Shown: positions 37,669-47,856 of the stretch, in pieces | Numbering within the stretch: the first letter of the stretch is position 1 | How the letters are laid out: every line of letters starts with the position of its first letter | DNA from: Myxacorys californica WJT36-NPBG1 | GTDB lineage: Bacteria; Cyanobacteriota; Cyanobacteriia; Leptolyngbyales; Leptolyngbyaceae | Assembly (NCBI GenBank): GCA_019359315.1 | Contig: JAHHHO010000032.1 | Location: 1 to 60,540, forward strand | Direction: 5' to 3' | Length of the DNA: 60,540 bases | Position numbers and translations under genes: made by a program | The notes under the pieces: model-generated | Told to the model about the DNA's origin: nothing | What the model saw: only the letters and a program-made list of their open reading frames with translations | Databases searched by the model: none

Positions 37669-38181
37669 AACTAAGAAAACCCTGCTGAAATTGTATTCAC
37701 CTGTGAAGGCAATGTCTTTCTGTGCAATCCTCTATATTAGCGCTTTCGGTGGATACGGATAGCTTTATCTAAAAAATTCGTGATTTATACATTGGTACTT
37801 GTGAAATCACTTACTTCTTTTTAGAAAACTTTTTAGTCTGTTTTGAGCATAATCCGTGAAATCCCCGCTTCCGATCTAGCTATCCTAGTAGAGACTGAGA
37901 TGAGTTTCAAAGCGGAATAATTTAAGAAGTGAATTTACTCAGGGTGTTAATGCCTAGAAACTTAGTTCAAGGCAATAAAAAGGATGAGATGCGAATTTGA
38001 ATCTACGGCTAAAGCATTTCGGTAAATTCAAAATCCTGCTTTATTAAATACGCCTACAACCTTGAATGTGTTCTCGTTGACACGGAGTGGCTCAAGCGCT
38101 GGAGAATACCATCCCCTCACGCGCTGGACGATCATTTCGCTTTTGTCCTTTATCGCTGACCAGGCTGGTTGACCTGTTACG
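37669..38181. other. Gene-free spacer before PAS histidine kinase
   Basis: 513 bp between the divergent rlmN and histidine-kinase starts. AT-rich in its middle. No ORF with a ribosome-binding site, no hairpin with T-run and no tRNA-like fold was recognised. Confidence 0.5.
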
Positions 38182-39762
38182 ATGTCTACTCAACAAATGC
38201 ACGAACAATTGCTTCGGATCGGTTCAGTTGAAATTAGCTTGCGCCAATCGGAAGAGCTTTTTCGAGCCTACGTCGAATCCGCCAATGATATGGTCTATAC
38301 CCTCGATTTAGAGGGCGCAGTGACCTACATGAATTCCTACGGACTCAAGTTGCTGGGCTGCTCCTCTAGTGAAGTGCTAGGGCGTTCTTACTTAGAGTTT
38401 GTCTCTCCTCCGTACCGAGAAAAAACAGCGCAAGCCTTCAGTAGTCTAATCCAGACCGGGGAACTGCGCGATTTTGAGTTCGTTGTGCAATCGTCAGAAG
38501 GGTCTGAGCTTTATCTTGAAGTCAACGGACGGCTTCTGTACCGTGATAATGAATTGATTGGCGGCATGGGCATTGGTCGAGATGTAACGGAGCGCAAATA
38601 CATTGAGCAGGAATTAAAGATGTTTTCGCGGGCAGTAGAATCTGCCTACGACAGCACCACCATCACCGATCTAGACGGCAAAATTCTCTATGCTAATTCT
38701 GCCACGGGTCGAATTTTTAGTTGGCAGCCAGAAATGCTATTGGGCGCTCATGCGGCGGTTTTCTTTCCAGAGCGAAAGCAAACCGAGTGGCTGATCGAAC
38801 AAGCGATCGCGGTGCGAACCTCTGGAGGAATTGCCGAGGGCTGGAGTGGTGAAGTGACGTGCAACCGCCGAAACGGCGATACGTTTCCAGCGTTGGTGTC
38901 GGTCGGACCAATTTTAGACGAAAAAAATAGAGCAACGGCTGTTTCAATCATTACCCGTGATATCACGCAGCAGAAAAATGATGAAGCGGAACTAGCGGCT
39001 AAGAATTTAGAGTTAGAACGGGCGAGTCGGCTCAAGTCTGACTTTTTGGCAAACATGTCCCACGAACTCCGCACTCCCTTGACCTCGATTTTGGGGTTCT
39101 CTTCGATTCTTCAAAAACAAATTTTTGGCGATCTCAATCCCAAACAGCAACTTTATATTCATCAGATTAATCAGAGCGGTCAGCATTTGCTGGGCCTAAT
39201 CAACGACGTGTTGGATCTGTCCAAGGTGGAAGCCGGGCAGCTGCGGTTAGACATTGCTCCCCTAGTTGTGAGCGAGTTGTGCGAAAGCACGATCGCGATC
39301 ATTGATGAACAAGCCAAGATACGAGATTTGACAGTTAACTACTCGATTCAACCTAATTTAGAACCTTTGATGGCAGATGAATTGCGGGTTCGGCAAATGC
39401 TGCTCAATTTACTGTCAAACGCCATTAAATTCTCTGAAGATGGAGGAGAAATTGGCCTAGATGTGAGGATGCATGAGGAGGGCTTGCACCTAACAGTTTG
39501 GGATACTGGAATTGGCATTCCTCACGATAAGCAGCATCTTCTGTTCCAACCCTTTCAGCAGATCGATGGGTCGCTCTCTCGCCGCCATGAAGGAACTGGA
39601 CTGGGATTAGCCCTGACGCGTAAGTTGGCTGAATTACACTCTGGAACGGTGAAAATGCAGTCTATTGAAGGTGAAGGCAGTCAATTTACAATTTGCTTGC
39701 CGATGAATTTGCACCAGACTGTCTCGATCGGAACGATTATGATTGAGCCAAACCGGAGATAG
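38182..39762 (+). CDS. PAS-PAS sensor histidine kinase, soluble
   Basis: 526 residues without a transmembrane helix, so the signal is cytosolic. Domain order: PAS about 20-140 (ESANDMVYTLDLEGAVTYMN), PAS/PAC about 148-272 (YDSTTITDLDGKILYANSAT), short coiled coil, HisKA with H-box FLANMSHELRTPLTSILGFS, and HATPase_c with N-box LLNLLSNAIKFSEDGG, G1 WDTGIGI and G2 GTGLGLALTRKLAE. The phospho-acceptor His lies in the H-box. There is no receiver domain and no partner response regulator next to it, so it is an orphan kinase. The PAS domains could bind haem, flavin or a small ligand; no diagnostic residue was found. Confidence 0.92.
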   Translation: MSTQQMHEQLLRIGSVEISLRQSEELFRAYVESANDMVYTLDLEGAVTYMNSYGLKLLGCSSSEVLGRSYLEFVSPPYREKTAQAFSSLIQTGELRDFEFVVQSSEGSELYLEVNGRLLYRDNELIGGMGIGRDVTERKYIEQELKMFSRAVESAYDSTTITDLDGKILYANSATGRIFSWQPEMLLGAHAAVFFPERKQTEWLIEQAIAVRTSGGIAEGWSGEVTCNRRNGDTFPALVSVGPILDEKNRATAVSIITRDITQQKNDEAELAAKNLELERASRLKSDFLANMSHELRTPLTSILGFSSILQKQIFGDLNPKQQLYIHQINQSGQHLLGLINDVLDLSKVEAGQLRLDIAPLVVSELCESTIAIIDEQAKIRDLTVNYSIQPNLEPLMADELRVRQMLLNLLSNAIKFSEDGGEIGLDVRMHEEGLHLTVWDTGIGIPHDKQHLLFQPFQQIDGSLSRRHEGTGLGLALTRKLAELHSGTVKMQSIEGEGSQFTICLPMNLHQTVSIGTIMIEPNRR

Positions 39763-39911
39763 GCTGTGCTTCGCAAGTCCTAGCAGGGGGTTGAGTCAAA
39801 AGTCACAACGCTTGGCAGGAGTGAGTTGATGGGAATTTGAGAGGACAGAGATGTTAAGGTAGCTATGCTCAAGCGATTAGTCTAGAGCATTACTCCCAAG
39901 ACAAGTCACTC

Positions 39912-40766
39912 ATGCTTTCTGATTCTGTTCTGGCATTTGAATTTAGATCCCCCGGTTCAATTTTGGTTGAATGGGGACCTTTAGTAATTCGTTGGTATGG
40001 CTTGCTGATTGCGTCCGCTGTGCTGATTGGCGTTACGTTATCTCAACGGCTGGCTGCCAAGCGGCAGGTTGATCCAGAGGTGCTGAGCGATTTGGCGGTT
40101 TGGCTAGTCTTGGCTGCCATTCCGAGCGCTAGGCTCTACTATGTGTTGTTTCAGTGGCAGGAGTATGCCGCTAACCCCAGCAAAATTATTGCCATTTGGG
40201 AAGGTGGCATTGCCATTCATGGTGCCATTTTAGGAGGCATTATTGCGGCCTTAATTTTTGCCCGGTTGAAGCAGGTGGCGTTTTGGCAACTTGCCGATCT
40301 GGTGGCTCCCTCGCTGATTTTGGGACAGGCGATCGGGCGATGGGGCAATTTCTTCAACTCCGAAGCGTTTGGCGATCCAACTGATTTACCCTGGAAATTG
40401 TATATTCCCCCTGAGCGCCGTCCTCCTGGACTTGACGCGCAATACTATCATCCTACGTTTCTCTATGAATCCCTTTGGGATCTCATGGTATTTGCAGGAC
40501 TCATTACGCTGTTTATTCGGGATCTCAATGGGAAACCTCGCCTGAAGGTTGGAACGCTGGCGTTGGTCTATCTAATTGGCTACAGTTCGGGTCGGTTTTG
40601 GATTGAAGGCTTACGCACCGACAGTTTGATGCTGGGCGGGTTGAAAATAGCTCAGTTGGTGAGCTTGGGCGCGATCGCATTCGGCACATTGGGGCTAATC
40701 TGGCTCTATCGGTTGCGTCGCCCGCTGCCCGATGTCGTTCCTTCTGAGCGCGGATTCTCTCGGTAA
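39912..40766 (+). CDS. lgt: Prolipoprotein diacylglyceryl transferase Lgt
   Basis: 284 residues with about seven transmembrane helices. It transfers diacylglycerol from phosphatidylglycerol to the lipobox cysteine of lipoproteins such as the ABC binding protein in this window. Conserved blocks [14 protein letters not shown], the signature [17 protein letters not shown] and the late [16 protein letters not shown] are intact. It follows the histidine kinase by 150 bases; no operon is evident. A hairpin at 40788-40812 lies after the stop. Confidence 0.95.
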   Translation: MLSDSVLAFEFRSPGSILVEWGPLVIRWYGLLIASAVLIGVTLSQRLAAKRQVDPEVLSDLAVWLVLAAIPSARLYYVLFQWQEYAANPSKIIAIWEGGIAIHGAILGGIIAALIFARLKQVAFWQLADLVAPSLILGQAIGRWGNFFNSEAFGDPTDLPWKLYIPPERRPPGLDAQYYHPTFLYESLWDLMVFAGLITLFIRDLNGKPRLKVGTLALVYLIGYSSGRFWIEGLRTDSLMLGGLKIAQLVSLGAIAFGTLGLIWLYRLRRPLPDVVPSERGFSR

Positions 40767-40787
40767 TGTCTTTTACCTCTAAGAAAT

Positions 40788-40812
40788 AACCCTAGAGCAT
40801 TGCTCTAGGGTT
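40788..40812 (+). terminator. Hairpin after lgt
   Basis: Perfect 11-bp stem (AACCCTAGAGC at 40788-40798 with 40802-40812) and a 3-base loop, 22 bases after the lgt stop, ending in GGGTTTAAG. A short T-tract makes it a plausible intrinsic terminator separating lgt from cobM. Confidence 0.55.
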
Positions 40813-40907
40813 TAAGTCAGGGTGCATCTACCACTCTATTCTTCCCGCACACTGGTAGAAATCCGGAAAGAATAACAGCAAAAAAGCAAGGTTTGCTACT
40901 CCACACG

Positions 40908-41777
40908 ATGGTACGTATGACAAATAATAATGGCGAAGTGTTGAATCGGTTGAAGCCCGGTGTGTATATTGTCGGCGCAGGTCCTGGCGATCCAGAACTT
41001 CTGACGATTAAAGCTCAGCGATTATTGAGCCAGGCCGACGTGATTTTATTTGCCGATTCGCTAGTGCCCAAACAGATTCTGCAAAGCGTGCGATCGGACG
41101 CTGAACGTATTGGGACGGCAAACAAAACGCTAGAAGATATTTTGCCGATCATGATGGATCGAGTGCGATCGGGAAAATCAGTCATCCGGCTTCACTCTGG
41201 CGATCCTTGTCTCTATGGGGCAGTGCAAGAACAAATGCAAGCTCTCCTAGAAGCTGACCTACCGTTTGAAGTGATTCCTGGCATTAGCGCGTTTCAGCTG
41301 GCCTCAGCTCGACTACGAGTAGAACTAACGGTTCCGGGACTCGTGCAGTCCATTATTTTGACCCGCATCAGTGGACGCACTCAGGTTCCCGAGCCTGAAG
41401 AACTCGCCTCTCTCGCGGCCCATCAAGCAAGTTTGTGTCTGTATCTAAGTGCCCGACATGTGGAAGCGTCGCAAGCCAAACTGATGCAGCACTATGCGGC
41501 AGATACGCCGGTAGCCATCTGTTTTCGACTCGGCTGGTCGGATGAGAAGATCTGGTTAGTGCCGCTTCATCAGATGGCAGAGGTGACTCGGAACGAGGAC
41601 TTGATTCGCACCACGATGTACGTGATTAGTCCAGCTTTAGCGGCTCCGACTGTGCCAGCAGAGTATCGATTTGAGAACGGCAATCGCGATGAAGGACAAT
41701 TCCAAGGAAAGCTCGCGCCACGATCGCGCCTCTACAACCCCGACCACTCTCACTTATTCCGACAAGAGCGTCGTTGA
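40908..41777 (+). CDS. cobM: Precorrin-4 C11-methyltransferase (CobM/CbiF)
   Basis: About 290 residues. SAM-dependent methylation of C11 of precorrin-4 or cobalt-precorrin-4 in cobalamin synthesis. The SUMT/CbiF fold is marked by VYIVGAGPGDPELLTIKA, ADSLVPKQIL, VIRLHSGDPCLYGAVQEQM, VIPGISAFQLASA and VAICFRLGWSDEKIW. The start is uncertain: ATGs at 40908 and 40917 and a TTG at 40893 are all in frame, none with a good ribosome site; the first ATG is given. It converges on argC with 4 bases between stops. No other cobalamin genes are adjacent. Confidence 0.92.
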   Translation: MVRMTNNNGEVLNRLKPGVYIVGAGPGDPELLTIKAQRLLSQADVILFADSLVPKQILQSVRSDAERIGTANKTLEDILPIMMDRVRSGKSVIRLHSGDPCLYGAVQEQMQALLEADLPFEVIPGISAFQLASARLRVELTVPGLVQSIILTRISGRTQVPEPEELASLAAHQASLCLYLSARHVEASQAKLMQHYAADTPVAICFRLGWSDEKIWLVPLHQMAEVTRNEDLIRTTMYVISPALAAPTVPAEYRFENGNRDEGQFQGKLAPRSRLYNPDHSHLFRQERR

Positions 41778-41781
41778 TGGT

Positions 41782-42840
41782 TTAGGGATAGAAACTTAGC
41801 TTGGGTAACCCCAACGTTTCATCCCATCCCATCATTAGATTCAGACATTGAATCGCTTGTCCAGCCTGACCCTTCAGCAAATTGTCGATCGTCGCCATCA
41901 CAATCACCCGCGCCGTTCGCGGATCAACCTCAATGCCGATGTAGCAAAGGTTCGTGCCGTTCGCCCACTTTGTTTTAGGGTACACCCCGCTAGGCAATAG
42001 CTTTACCCACGGAGAAGAGCGGTAGAACGCTGTGTAGATCGTGAGCAAATCTTCTCGCACCAGTCCTGGGTCTCGCAAGGTTGCATAAACCGTGGCAAGA
42101 ATTCCACGCACCATCGGCACTAAATGCGGCGTAAACTGCACCAACACTTCATGCCCCGCGAGATCACTACAGACTTGCTCGATCTCTGGCGTGTGATGAT
42201 GGCGTGTCACATTATAAGCGCCGAGAGAATTGTCTGCTTCTGCCAGAAGCAATTCCACCTTGGGTTGACGACCGCCGCTAGAGGCCCCGGCTTTGGCATC
42301 AATAATGGCCGTTTCTGGAATGATTAAGCCTTGTTTGAGCAACGGCGAGAGCGCCAGCAAACTCGCGGTCGGGTAAGAGCCAGGACAACCGACTAACTGA
42401 GCGTCAGAGATGCGATCGCGATACAACTCGGGCAAGCCATAAACCGCCGTTTCTGCGACATCATGATCCGTTCGTTCAATCCGATACCAATGGCGATACA
42501 CGCTCAAATCAGAGAAGCGGTAGTCTGCTGAAAGGTCTAGCACTTTGCAGCCTTTCTCTAGAAGCTGAGGAGCCATTTTGCACGCAAGCCCCGTTGGCAG
42601 TGAGAGAAACACGACCTCACACCGCTCAGCAATTTGCTCTAGGTCAATGGGTTCGATCGTCTGATGAATATGATGAAATAAATGCGGGTAGAGGTTTGAA
42701 AACTCTCGTCCTGCACTCGCGTCACCGCCTAAATAGGCTAACTCTAGCTGTGGGTGATCCATCAACAACTGGACTAACTGCACCCCGCCGTAGCCGGATG
42801 CCCCAATCACACCGACGGGTATACGCCCTACATCACCCAT
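41782..42840 (-). CDS. argC: N-acetyl-gamma-glutamyl-phosphate reductase ArgC with Ser at the catalytic Cys position
   Basis: 352 residues, the typical cyanobacterial ArgC length, reducing N-acetylglutamyl-phosphate with NADPH in arginine synthesis. The nucleotide loop [32 protein letters not shown], the His-containing [11 protein letters not shown] and the C-terminal [17 protein letters not shown] are all conserved. The active-site block, normally PGCYPT, reads [11 protein letters not shown], placing Ser155 (codon TCT, 42376-42378) where the thioester-forming cysteine is expected. Cys152 remains three residues upstream. Everything else looks intact, so this is either a real substitution, a sequencing error, or a redundant copy losing activity. 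Confidence 0.92.
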   Translation of the reverse strand: MGDVGRIPVGVIGASGYGGVQLVQLLMDHPQLELAYLGGDASAGREFSNLYPHLFHHIHQTIEPIDLEQIAERCEVVFLSLPTGLACKMAPQLLEKGCKVLDLSADYRFSDLSVYRHWYRIERTDHDVAETAVYGLPELYRDRISDAQLVGCPGSYPTASLLALSPLLKQGLIIPETAIIDAKAGASSGGRQPKVELLLAEADNSLGAYNVTRHHHTPEIEQVCSDLAGHEVLVQFTPHLVPMVRGILATVYATLRDPGLVREDLLTIYTAFYRSSPWVKLLPSGVYPKTKWANGTNLCYIGIEVDPRTARVIVMATIDNLLKGQAGQAIQCLNLMMGWDETLGLPKLSFYP

Positions 42841-43224
42841 GTTTCTCGACCCTTACGACGTGGAATCGCTATTCTGCTGCATTGTAATGCTGAACCCGCA
42901 ATTGTCAAAGCAGATTTTTAGCTTGAAGCCTAATTTAACTGCCTCTCAACATAAAGCCGTCAGTCCGCTAGTATAAGAACACAGAAGGGTAGCGATCTAG
43001 CTTCACAACGCGCTTGAGAATCAAAGTACGCAAAGACTAGAAACTTAGAATTGACTGGCACGCTAGCGACGGAATTCTAGTGGCAACGTCTCAGCAAACG
43101 CTTGCTCTACTCCTAGCTCTCCACGCCAAAGAATTACAATTCAGTGATAAATTAAGTCTCCAAAGTCGAAACAATTATAATCGTCACATACGCCTGCTTC
43201 AAGAAACTTTACGGTGTAGTAGCC
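42841..43224. other. Spacer between argC and ribBA
   Basis: 384 bp between divergent genes. No ORF, hairpin or FMN-riboswitch-like fold was recognised. The frame of ribBA stays open upstream of its TTG, but offers no ATG or GTG. Confidence 0.45.
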
Positions 43225-44916
43225 TTGAACTTCTCTGTTAAATCGTCTCAACCCCCCTTTAGCCAGCCGTTTACTTTTGACTCGATCGGCGATGCTTTGA
43301 TGGACCTCAAAGCGGGACGATCGATCGTCGTCGTTGACGATGAAAATCGAGAAAACGAGGGAGATGTGATCTGTGCCGCGCAGTTTGCCACTCCCGACAT
43401 GATCAATTTCATGGCAGTCCAAGCAAGAGGACTGATCTGTCTGGCGATGACTGGCGATCGCTTGGATGAACTCGACATTCCATTAATGGTGCGCGAAAAC
43501 ACTGACAGCAATCAGACGGCGTTTACCGTGAGTATCGATGCGTCTCCTGCCGTCGGCGTCACCACGGGTATTTCTGCTGAAGATCGCGCTCGAACCATTC
43601 AAGTCACGCTCAACCCGATGAGTCAGCCCAATGATTTGCGTCGTCCGGGTCATGTGTTCCCCATTCGAGCAAGAGAAGGGGGAGTGCTAAAGCGGGCAGG
43701 TCACACCGAAGCAGCGGTTGACTTGGCGCGTTTGGCAGGGCTTTATCCGGCGGGAGTGATTTGCGAGATTCAAAATCCCGACGGTTCGATGGCGCGGCTA
43801 CCCGAACTGATTAAGTACTCGCAAACGCACAACCTAAAGATCATTAGTATTGCGGACTTAATCAGCTATCGGCTCCAGCACGAGCGTTTTGTGTGCCGAG
43901 AAACAGTAGCAGATATGCCCTCTGAGTTTGGGCAATTTCAGATCTACGGCTATCGAAATCTCCTCGATAACTCCGAGCATGTTGCGATCGTCAAAGGCAA
44001 CCCCGAAGACTTTAAGGGACACCTTGTGATGGTGCGAGTCCACTCTGAATGCCTCACGGGCGATGCCTTGGGGTCGCTGCGCTGCGATTGCCGAATGCAG
44101 CTTCAAGCCGCCCTCAAAATGATTGAAAATGCGGGCTTGGGTGTAGTGGTTTATCTGCGTCAGGAGGGGCGCGGAATTGGTTTGGTCAACAAACTGAAAG
44201 CGTATTCTTTGCAAGATATGGGACTCGATACCGTAGAGGCAAACGAGAAGCTCGGCTTTCCAGCAGATTTGCGCGACTACGGTGTGGGCGCACAGATTCT
44301 CAATGATTTGGGGGTGCAGAAGATTCGATTAGTGACCAATAATCCGCGCAAAATTGCTGGGCTGAAGGGCTACGGGTTAGAGATGGTCGATCGCGTTCCC
44401 CTCCTGATCGAAGCAACGTCCCATAATGTGAACTACCTCACCACTAAAGCCGAAAAGCTGGGGCATCTCTTTCTTAGAACCTATCTGGCAACGGTAGCCA
44501 TTCATTTGCCTTGCGAGTTGGGGTCTGTGACCGAGCGCTATGAGTTGCTAGATAAACTTCGCTTCGTTGCCAAGACCTACGATTTGATGTTGCAAGAAGA
44601 GACGCGACCCGTAGCGGCAGCGCTCTTTGGGCCAGCGACACTGATTTTCAATCTAGGATTTGAGCAAATGCTGTTCGAGAATGTCGAGTGGTATCGCACC
44701 AACAGTTCGTTTACCCGCGCGATCGCTCAAGTTCTCGACAACATCATCTCTGGCTTAGCGATCGACAAGCTAGAGTTTCTCATCTCTTCAGGGTCAGATC
44801 CGCTCACCGGATTGCAGGTGCAACTCGATCGACAAACGTTCTCGCTCAGTCAACAGCCATCCTCAATTTGCGATGTGCTAGAAACTCAAACGATCTACAG
44901 TTTCTCGAACGACTGA
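43225..44916 (+). CDS. ribBA: Bifunctional DHBP synthase / GTP cyclohydrolase II (RibBA)
   Basis: 563 residues. The N-terminal RibB domain (about 15-215) makes 3,4-dihydroxy-2-butanone-4-phosphate: [35 protein letters not shown] and [14 protein letters not shown] hold its acidic and His/Thr residues. The RibA domain (about 220-420) opens [19 protein letters not shown] carries the three zinc cysteines, and [18 protein letters not shown] follows. Together they supply both branches of riboflavin synthesis. An extension of about 140 residues beyond RibA, usual in cyanobacteria, has no assigned role. The start is a TTG at 43225; no ATG or GTG fits the family N-terminus. Confidence 0.94.
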   Translation: MNFSVKSSQPPFSQPFTFDSIGDALMDLKAGRSIVVVDDENRENEGDVICAAQFATPDMINFMAVQARGLICLAMTGDRLDELDIPLMVRENTDSNQTAFTVSIDASPAVGVTTGISAEDRARTIQVTLNPMSQPNDLRRPGHVFPIRAREGGVLKRAGHTEAAVDLARLAGLYPAGVICEIQNPDGSMARLPELIKYSQTHNLKIISIADLISYRLQHERFVCRETVADMPSEFGQFQIYGYRNLLDNSEHVAIVKGNPEDFKGHLVMVRVHSECLTGDALGSLRCDCRMQLQAALKMIENAGLGVVVYLRQEGRGIGLVNKLKAYSLQDMGLDTVEANEKLGFPADLRDYGVGAQILNDLGVQKIRLVTNNPRKIAGLKGYGLEMVDRVPLLIEATSHNVNYLTTKAEKLGHLFLRTYLATVAIHLPCELGSVTERYELLDKLRFVAKTYDLMLQEETRPVAAALFGPATLIFNLGFEQMLFENVEWYRTNSSFTRAIAQVLDNIISGLAIDKLEFLISSGSDPLTGLQVQLDRQTFSLSQQPSSICDVLETQTIYSFSND

Positions 44917-44964
44917 CTTGATCAGAGCGTCAATGCCTAGCGATTGCGCTGCCGAACTCTCAAG

Positions 44965-45001
44965 GATTGCGGACACTGGCTTCAAACCAGTGTCCGCAAT
45001 C
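44965..45001. terminator. Bidirectional hairpin after ribBA
   Basis: Perfect 15-bp stem (arms 44965-44979 and 44987-45001, core TTGCGGACACTGG) with a 7-base loop, between the ends of ribBA and the DUF29 gene. It lacks a T-run on either side. A strong structure that could stop transcription from both directions or protect mRNA ends. Confidence 0.55.
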
Positions 45002-45077
45002 AGCTTAATCGAGGGGGTGCAGCACAAGGCTGAACGGCAGCGTAAAGACCGAGATAAGGCACATAGCCATCGCCCGT

Positions 45078-45524
45078 CTACCCAAGGCGATGGTTGCTAT
45101 CTGGCAACCAATCTTCATCCAATACTAACTCTAGGGGATAGGGACACGCCTCTGGGAACCCTGACTCGATACTAGTCTGCTTAGCAGCTTGGCGGCGTGC
45201 CCGTTGGTAACTCTCTTCAAGTTGCTTTGTAGGATAGTTCTTGAGGCTGGGACTATCCGCGATCGCAAGTTCAATTTGGGTGCGAGCATCTGTGATGGAA
45301 TCTAGCCAGCTATCTGATCGACGCTGCGGTTGGTATTGCCACTTAAGCAAATGCAGTAGAAGACGAGTGAGTTGACTGGCAATCCCCCGCCGTTCACTCT
45401 TGCCCAAGTCCTCAACCTCCTCGATTAAATGCGTCATGTCGAGTTCATGCCAACGGCGCTCTCGTAATAGCTGCGCTGTTTGGTCAATCCACAAATTGAA
45501 ATCTGCCGAATATGTTTCGTTCAT
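45078..45524 (-). CDS. DUF29 family protein
   Basis: 148 residues of the cyanobacteria-enriched DUF29 family. Hallmarks are ADFNLWIDQTAQLLRERRWH at the N-terminus, DMTHLIEEVEDLGKSERR, LLLHLLKWQYQPQRRSDSWL and the C-terminal PYPLELVLDEDWLP. The protein is mostly helical and cytosolic. Its biochemical role is unknown; family members often occur in many copies per genome. No operon partner is seen. Confidence 0.9.
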   Translation of the reverse strand: MNETYSADFNLWIDQTAQLLRERRWHELDMTHLIEEVEDLGKSERRGIASQLTRLLLHLLKWQYQPQRRSDSWLDSITDARTQIELAIADSPSLKNYPTKQLEESYQRARRQAAKQTSIESGFPEACPYPLELVLDEDWLPDSNHRLG

Positions 45525-45801
45525 GGCTTGTCTTCTACTGACAACGCAGCATCACTGGCTGTCTACAGCACCTCAATCGTAATGATCTGATCAGTACCCA
45601 TAGCAGGAGGTTTTAAAGATTTGCTCAATCACAGCCAAATTAAGTCAGCAATCGTAAATTCAAACTTGAAAGGGACTTTTTGCAGTGTCTTTTGGCATTG
45701 CCTATTTCTATCGTATTGAATCTATGCTTCAGAAGCTGACAATACATTAAGGGTTGTCAAGATCGAGTAATATCCAGGTAATTCAGGAGAACTGATCGGG
45801 T

Positions 45802-47757
45802 TTAGGAAACAACCGGGCTGATTGTAGCGGCCTCAACATCTACTGTATGAGTGGAGTTGGCATGAATCGCATCAACGGGTCTTTCTTCAAAAACAGCCAG
45901 GTCAAACCAGAACGTGGTACCAACGCCAACTTCACTCGTTAAGCGAACCTGACTGCGGTGACGATCGATAATATTTTTCACGATCGATAGCCCTAATCCA
46001 GTTCCTTCCAACGTATGGACACGGTTTTCTACCCGGAAAAAGCGATCGAAAATCGCTTCTTGATCCACTGCATCAATGCCAATGCCGGTATCTGAAATTT
46101 CAACTCGAACTTGTGGGTTGATGTTCCCTTCAGCCTGATCGACAGCATAGGCTCGAAGCACAACTTTACCGCCTGCTTCGGTAAATTTCAAAGCATTGCC
46201 AACGAGATTTGTGAAGACCTGAAGCAATAGATCGTAGTGGCCGTATACCGCAGGTAAATCAGGCTGAACGTCCTGAAGCAACTCAATTCCCTTGTCTTTT
46301 GCATTCAGTTGATATGTGCGAAGGGTCTGCTCGATCGGTTGCAGCAAATCTACAGCTTCAAACGTGTAAATCTTGCAGGATTCTAGGCGCGACAGATCGA
46401 GGACATCGTTCACCAATCGAGTCAGTCGATCTGTCTCTCGGTTTGCGGTTTCTAAAAATTCGTGCTTTTCGGATTCGCTCAGTTCCTCGCCGTACTCGTG
46501 GAGGGTTTCGATAAACGATTTGATGTTAAAAAGAGGCGTCCGTAACTCGTGAGACACATTGCTGATGAACTGACTTTTCGCTTCGTTCAGTTCTGCTTCG
46601 CGCGTAATGTCTTGAATGGTGACGGCCACTCCTTTGACATTCTCTCTCACTGGATCAGCAACTGCATTCAGCAGAATTCGCAGAGTCCGATTGCTCGGTT
46701 CGGTTAGCGTGATGCGAAATTCGGCCTCTTCGCGGAGTTCGCCTTTTGCCATTTGGTAGAGTGGGCGAGTCAGTTCGATTTGAACCGGAACAGGTAAGCA
46801 GTAGAGGGCATTTTCTTCTTCGATCGCTTTGTTGTCCCACCCAAAGATATGACGGGCCGTAGGATTGACCAGAACAATCTGAAGATTGGTATCGAGCAGA
46901 ATAGCTCCATCTGCGATCGTAGAAACCAGTGTCTCCAGTTTGGCTTTCTCGGCGGTCAATTCCTCGATGTTTTGCTCTTCGTAGCGCTCTAACCGCTCTG
47001 CCATGTCATTGAAACTGGCAATTAGTTCACTCAGTTCGACCCCTGCCCCGACGGGCAAATCGACTCGCTGCTTGAAGTTGCCTTTAGCAATATTGCGAAC
47101 GCCCACCACCAATTCTTGAATCGGTTTCGTGATTTGCAGCGCGTTAAACACTGCCCCTAGAATGACCATCACCCAGATGGAAACAAACACGGCAACCGTG
47201 ACATCTCGCGTCAGATGGGATGATGCGGCTACGGTGGGATTGGGGTTAGTTCCGATCGCGAGAACGCCGAGATAGTTGCCTTCATAGACCAGAGGCACAA
47301 ACACATCCGTCACTTCACCATCGGGGGTCAAGTGCTGCCGCACCATCGGTAAATCCGAGTGTTCCGCAAAATTCTCTGGAAGCTGAATCCGTCTCCGAAT
47401 CGTCAGCGAGTTTTGAACTTCCGAATCGGAAAAGGGAATGCCAAAAAAAATGTTGCCATCGGCATCGGCATAGAGCATGTAGCGCACGCTGGAGGTGCTG
47501 CTGTAGAACCGATGAGAAAAGCGGGCTAACTCTGTGCGATTGTCCTCTCCGACTAGCGGCGCAACGTTGGCTGCCAGCAAAAGTCCTAAATCGCTACCAA
47601 AGCGGGTATCGTTCGCACGGGCATCCGCTTGAATGGTGTTGACTGCCCAAAACGTCAACCCGCTCATAATAATTGACACCACCAGCGTTGCGGCTGCCAT
47701 CAGTTTGGTCTGAAGGCTAAACCTTGCCCACCAGCGAGTGAGAATATCCCGAATCAT
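45802..47757 (-). CDS. nblS: Sensor histidine kinase NblS (Hik33/DspA)
   Basis: About 651 residues from the ATG at 47757 (MIRDILTRWWARFSLQTKLM); an in-frame start at 47805 adds 16 residues unlike the family. Order: transmembrane helix about 21-43, extracytoplasmic sensor about 45-185, second helix (VAVFVSIWVMVILGAVFNAL), HAMP, PAS, HisKA with H-box FISNVSHELRTPLFNIKSFI, and HATPase_c with NLVGNALKFTEAGG and GTGLGLSIVKNIIDRH. NblS/Hik33 is the conserved kinase that controls responses to high light, cold, osmotic and nutrient stress through RpaB. Adjacency to purD is the arrangement known from other cyanobacteria and supports the call. Confidence 0.93.
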   Translation of the reverse strand: MIRDILTRWWARFSLQTKLMAAATLVVSIIMSGLTFWAVNTIQADARANDTRFGSDLGLLLAANVAPLVGEDNRTELARFSHRFYSSTSSVRYMLYADADGNIFFGIPFSDSEVQNSLTIRRRIQLPENFAEHSDLPMVRQHLTPDGEVTDVFVPLVYEGNYLGVLAIGTNPNPTVAASSHLTRDVTVAVFVSIWVMVILGAVFNALQITKPIQELVVGVRNIAKGNFKQRVDLPVGAGVELSELIASFNDMAERLERYEEQNIEELTAEKAKLETLVSTIADGAILLDTNLQIVLVNPTARHIFGWDNKAIEEENALYCLPVPVQIELTRPLYQMAKGELREEAEFRITLTEPSNRTLRILLNAVADPVRENVKGVAVTIQDITREAELNEAKSQFISNVSHELRTPLFNIKSFIETLHEYGEELSESEKHEFLETANRETDRLTRLVNDVLDLSRLESCKIYTFEAVDLLQPIEQTLRTYQLNAKDKGIELLQDVQPDLPAVYGHYDLLLQVFTNLVGNALKFTEAGGKVVLRAYAVDQAEGNINPQVRVEISDTGIGIDAVDQEAIFDRFFRVENRVHTLEGTGLGLSIVKNIIDRHRSQVRLTSEVGVGTTFWFDLAVFEERPVDAIHANSTHTVDVEAATISPVVS

Positions 47758-47856
47758 TTTGATGAGAGAAACCAAGGCTCTAAGAGATGGGGGATCAAGA
47801 CACACCGAACCTGAGTTCGCTGCTCATTTTCCTATATCTTAGGCTAATTTTAGAAG

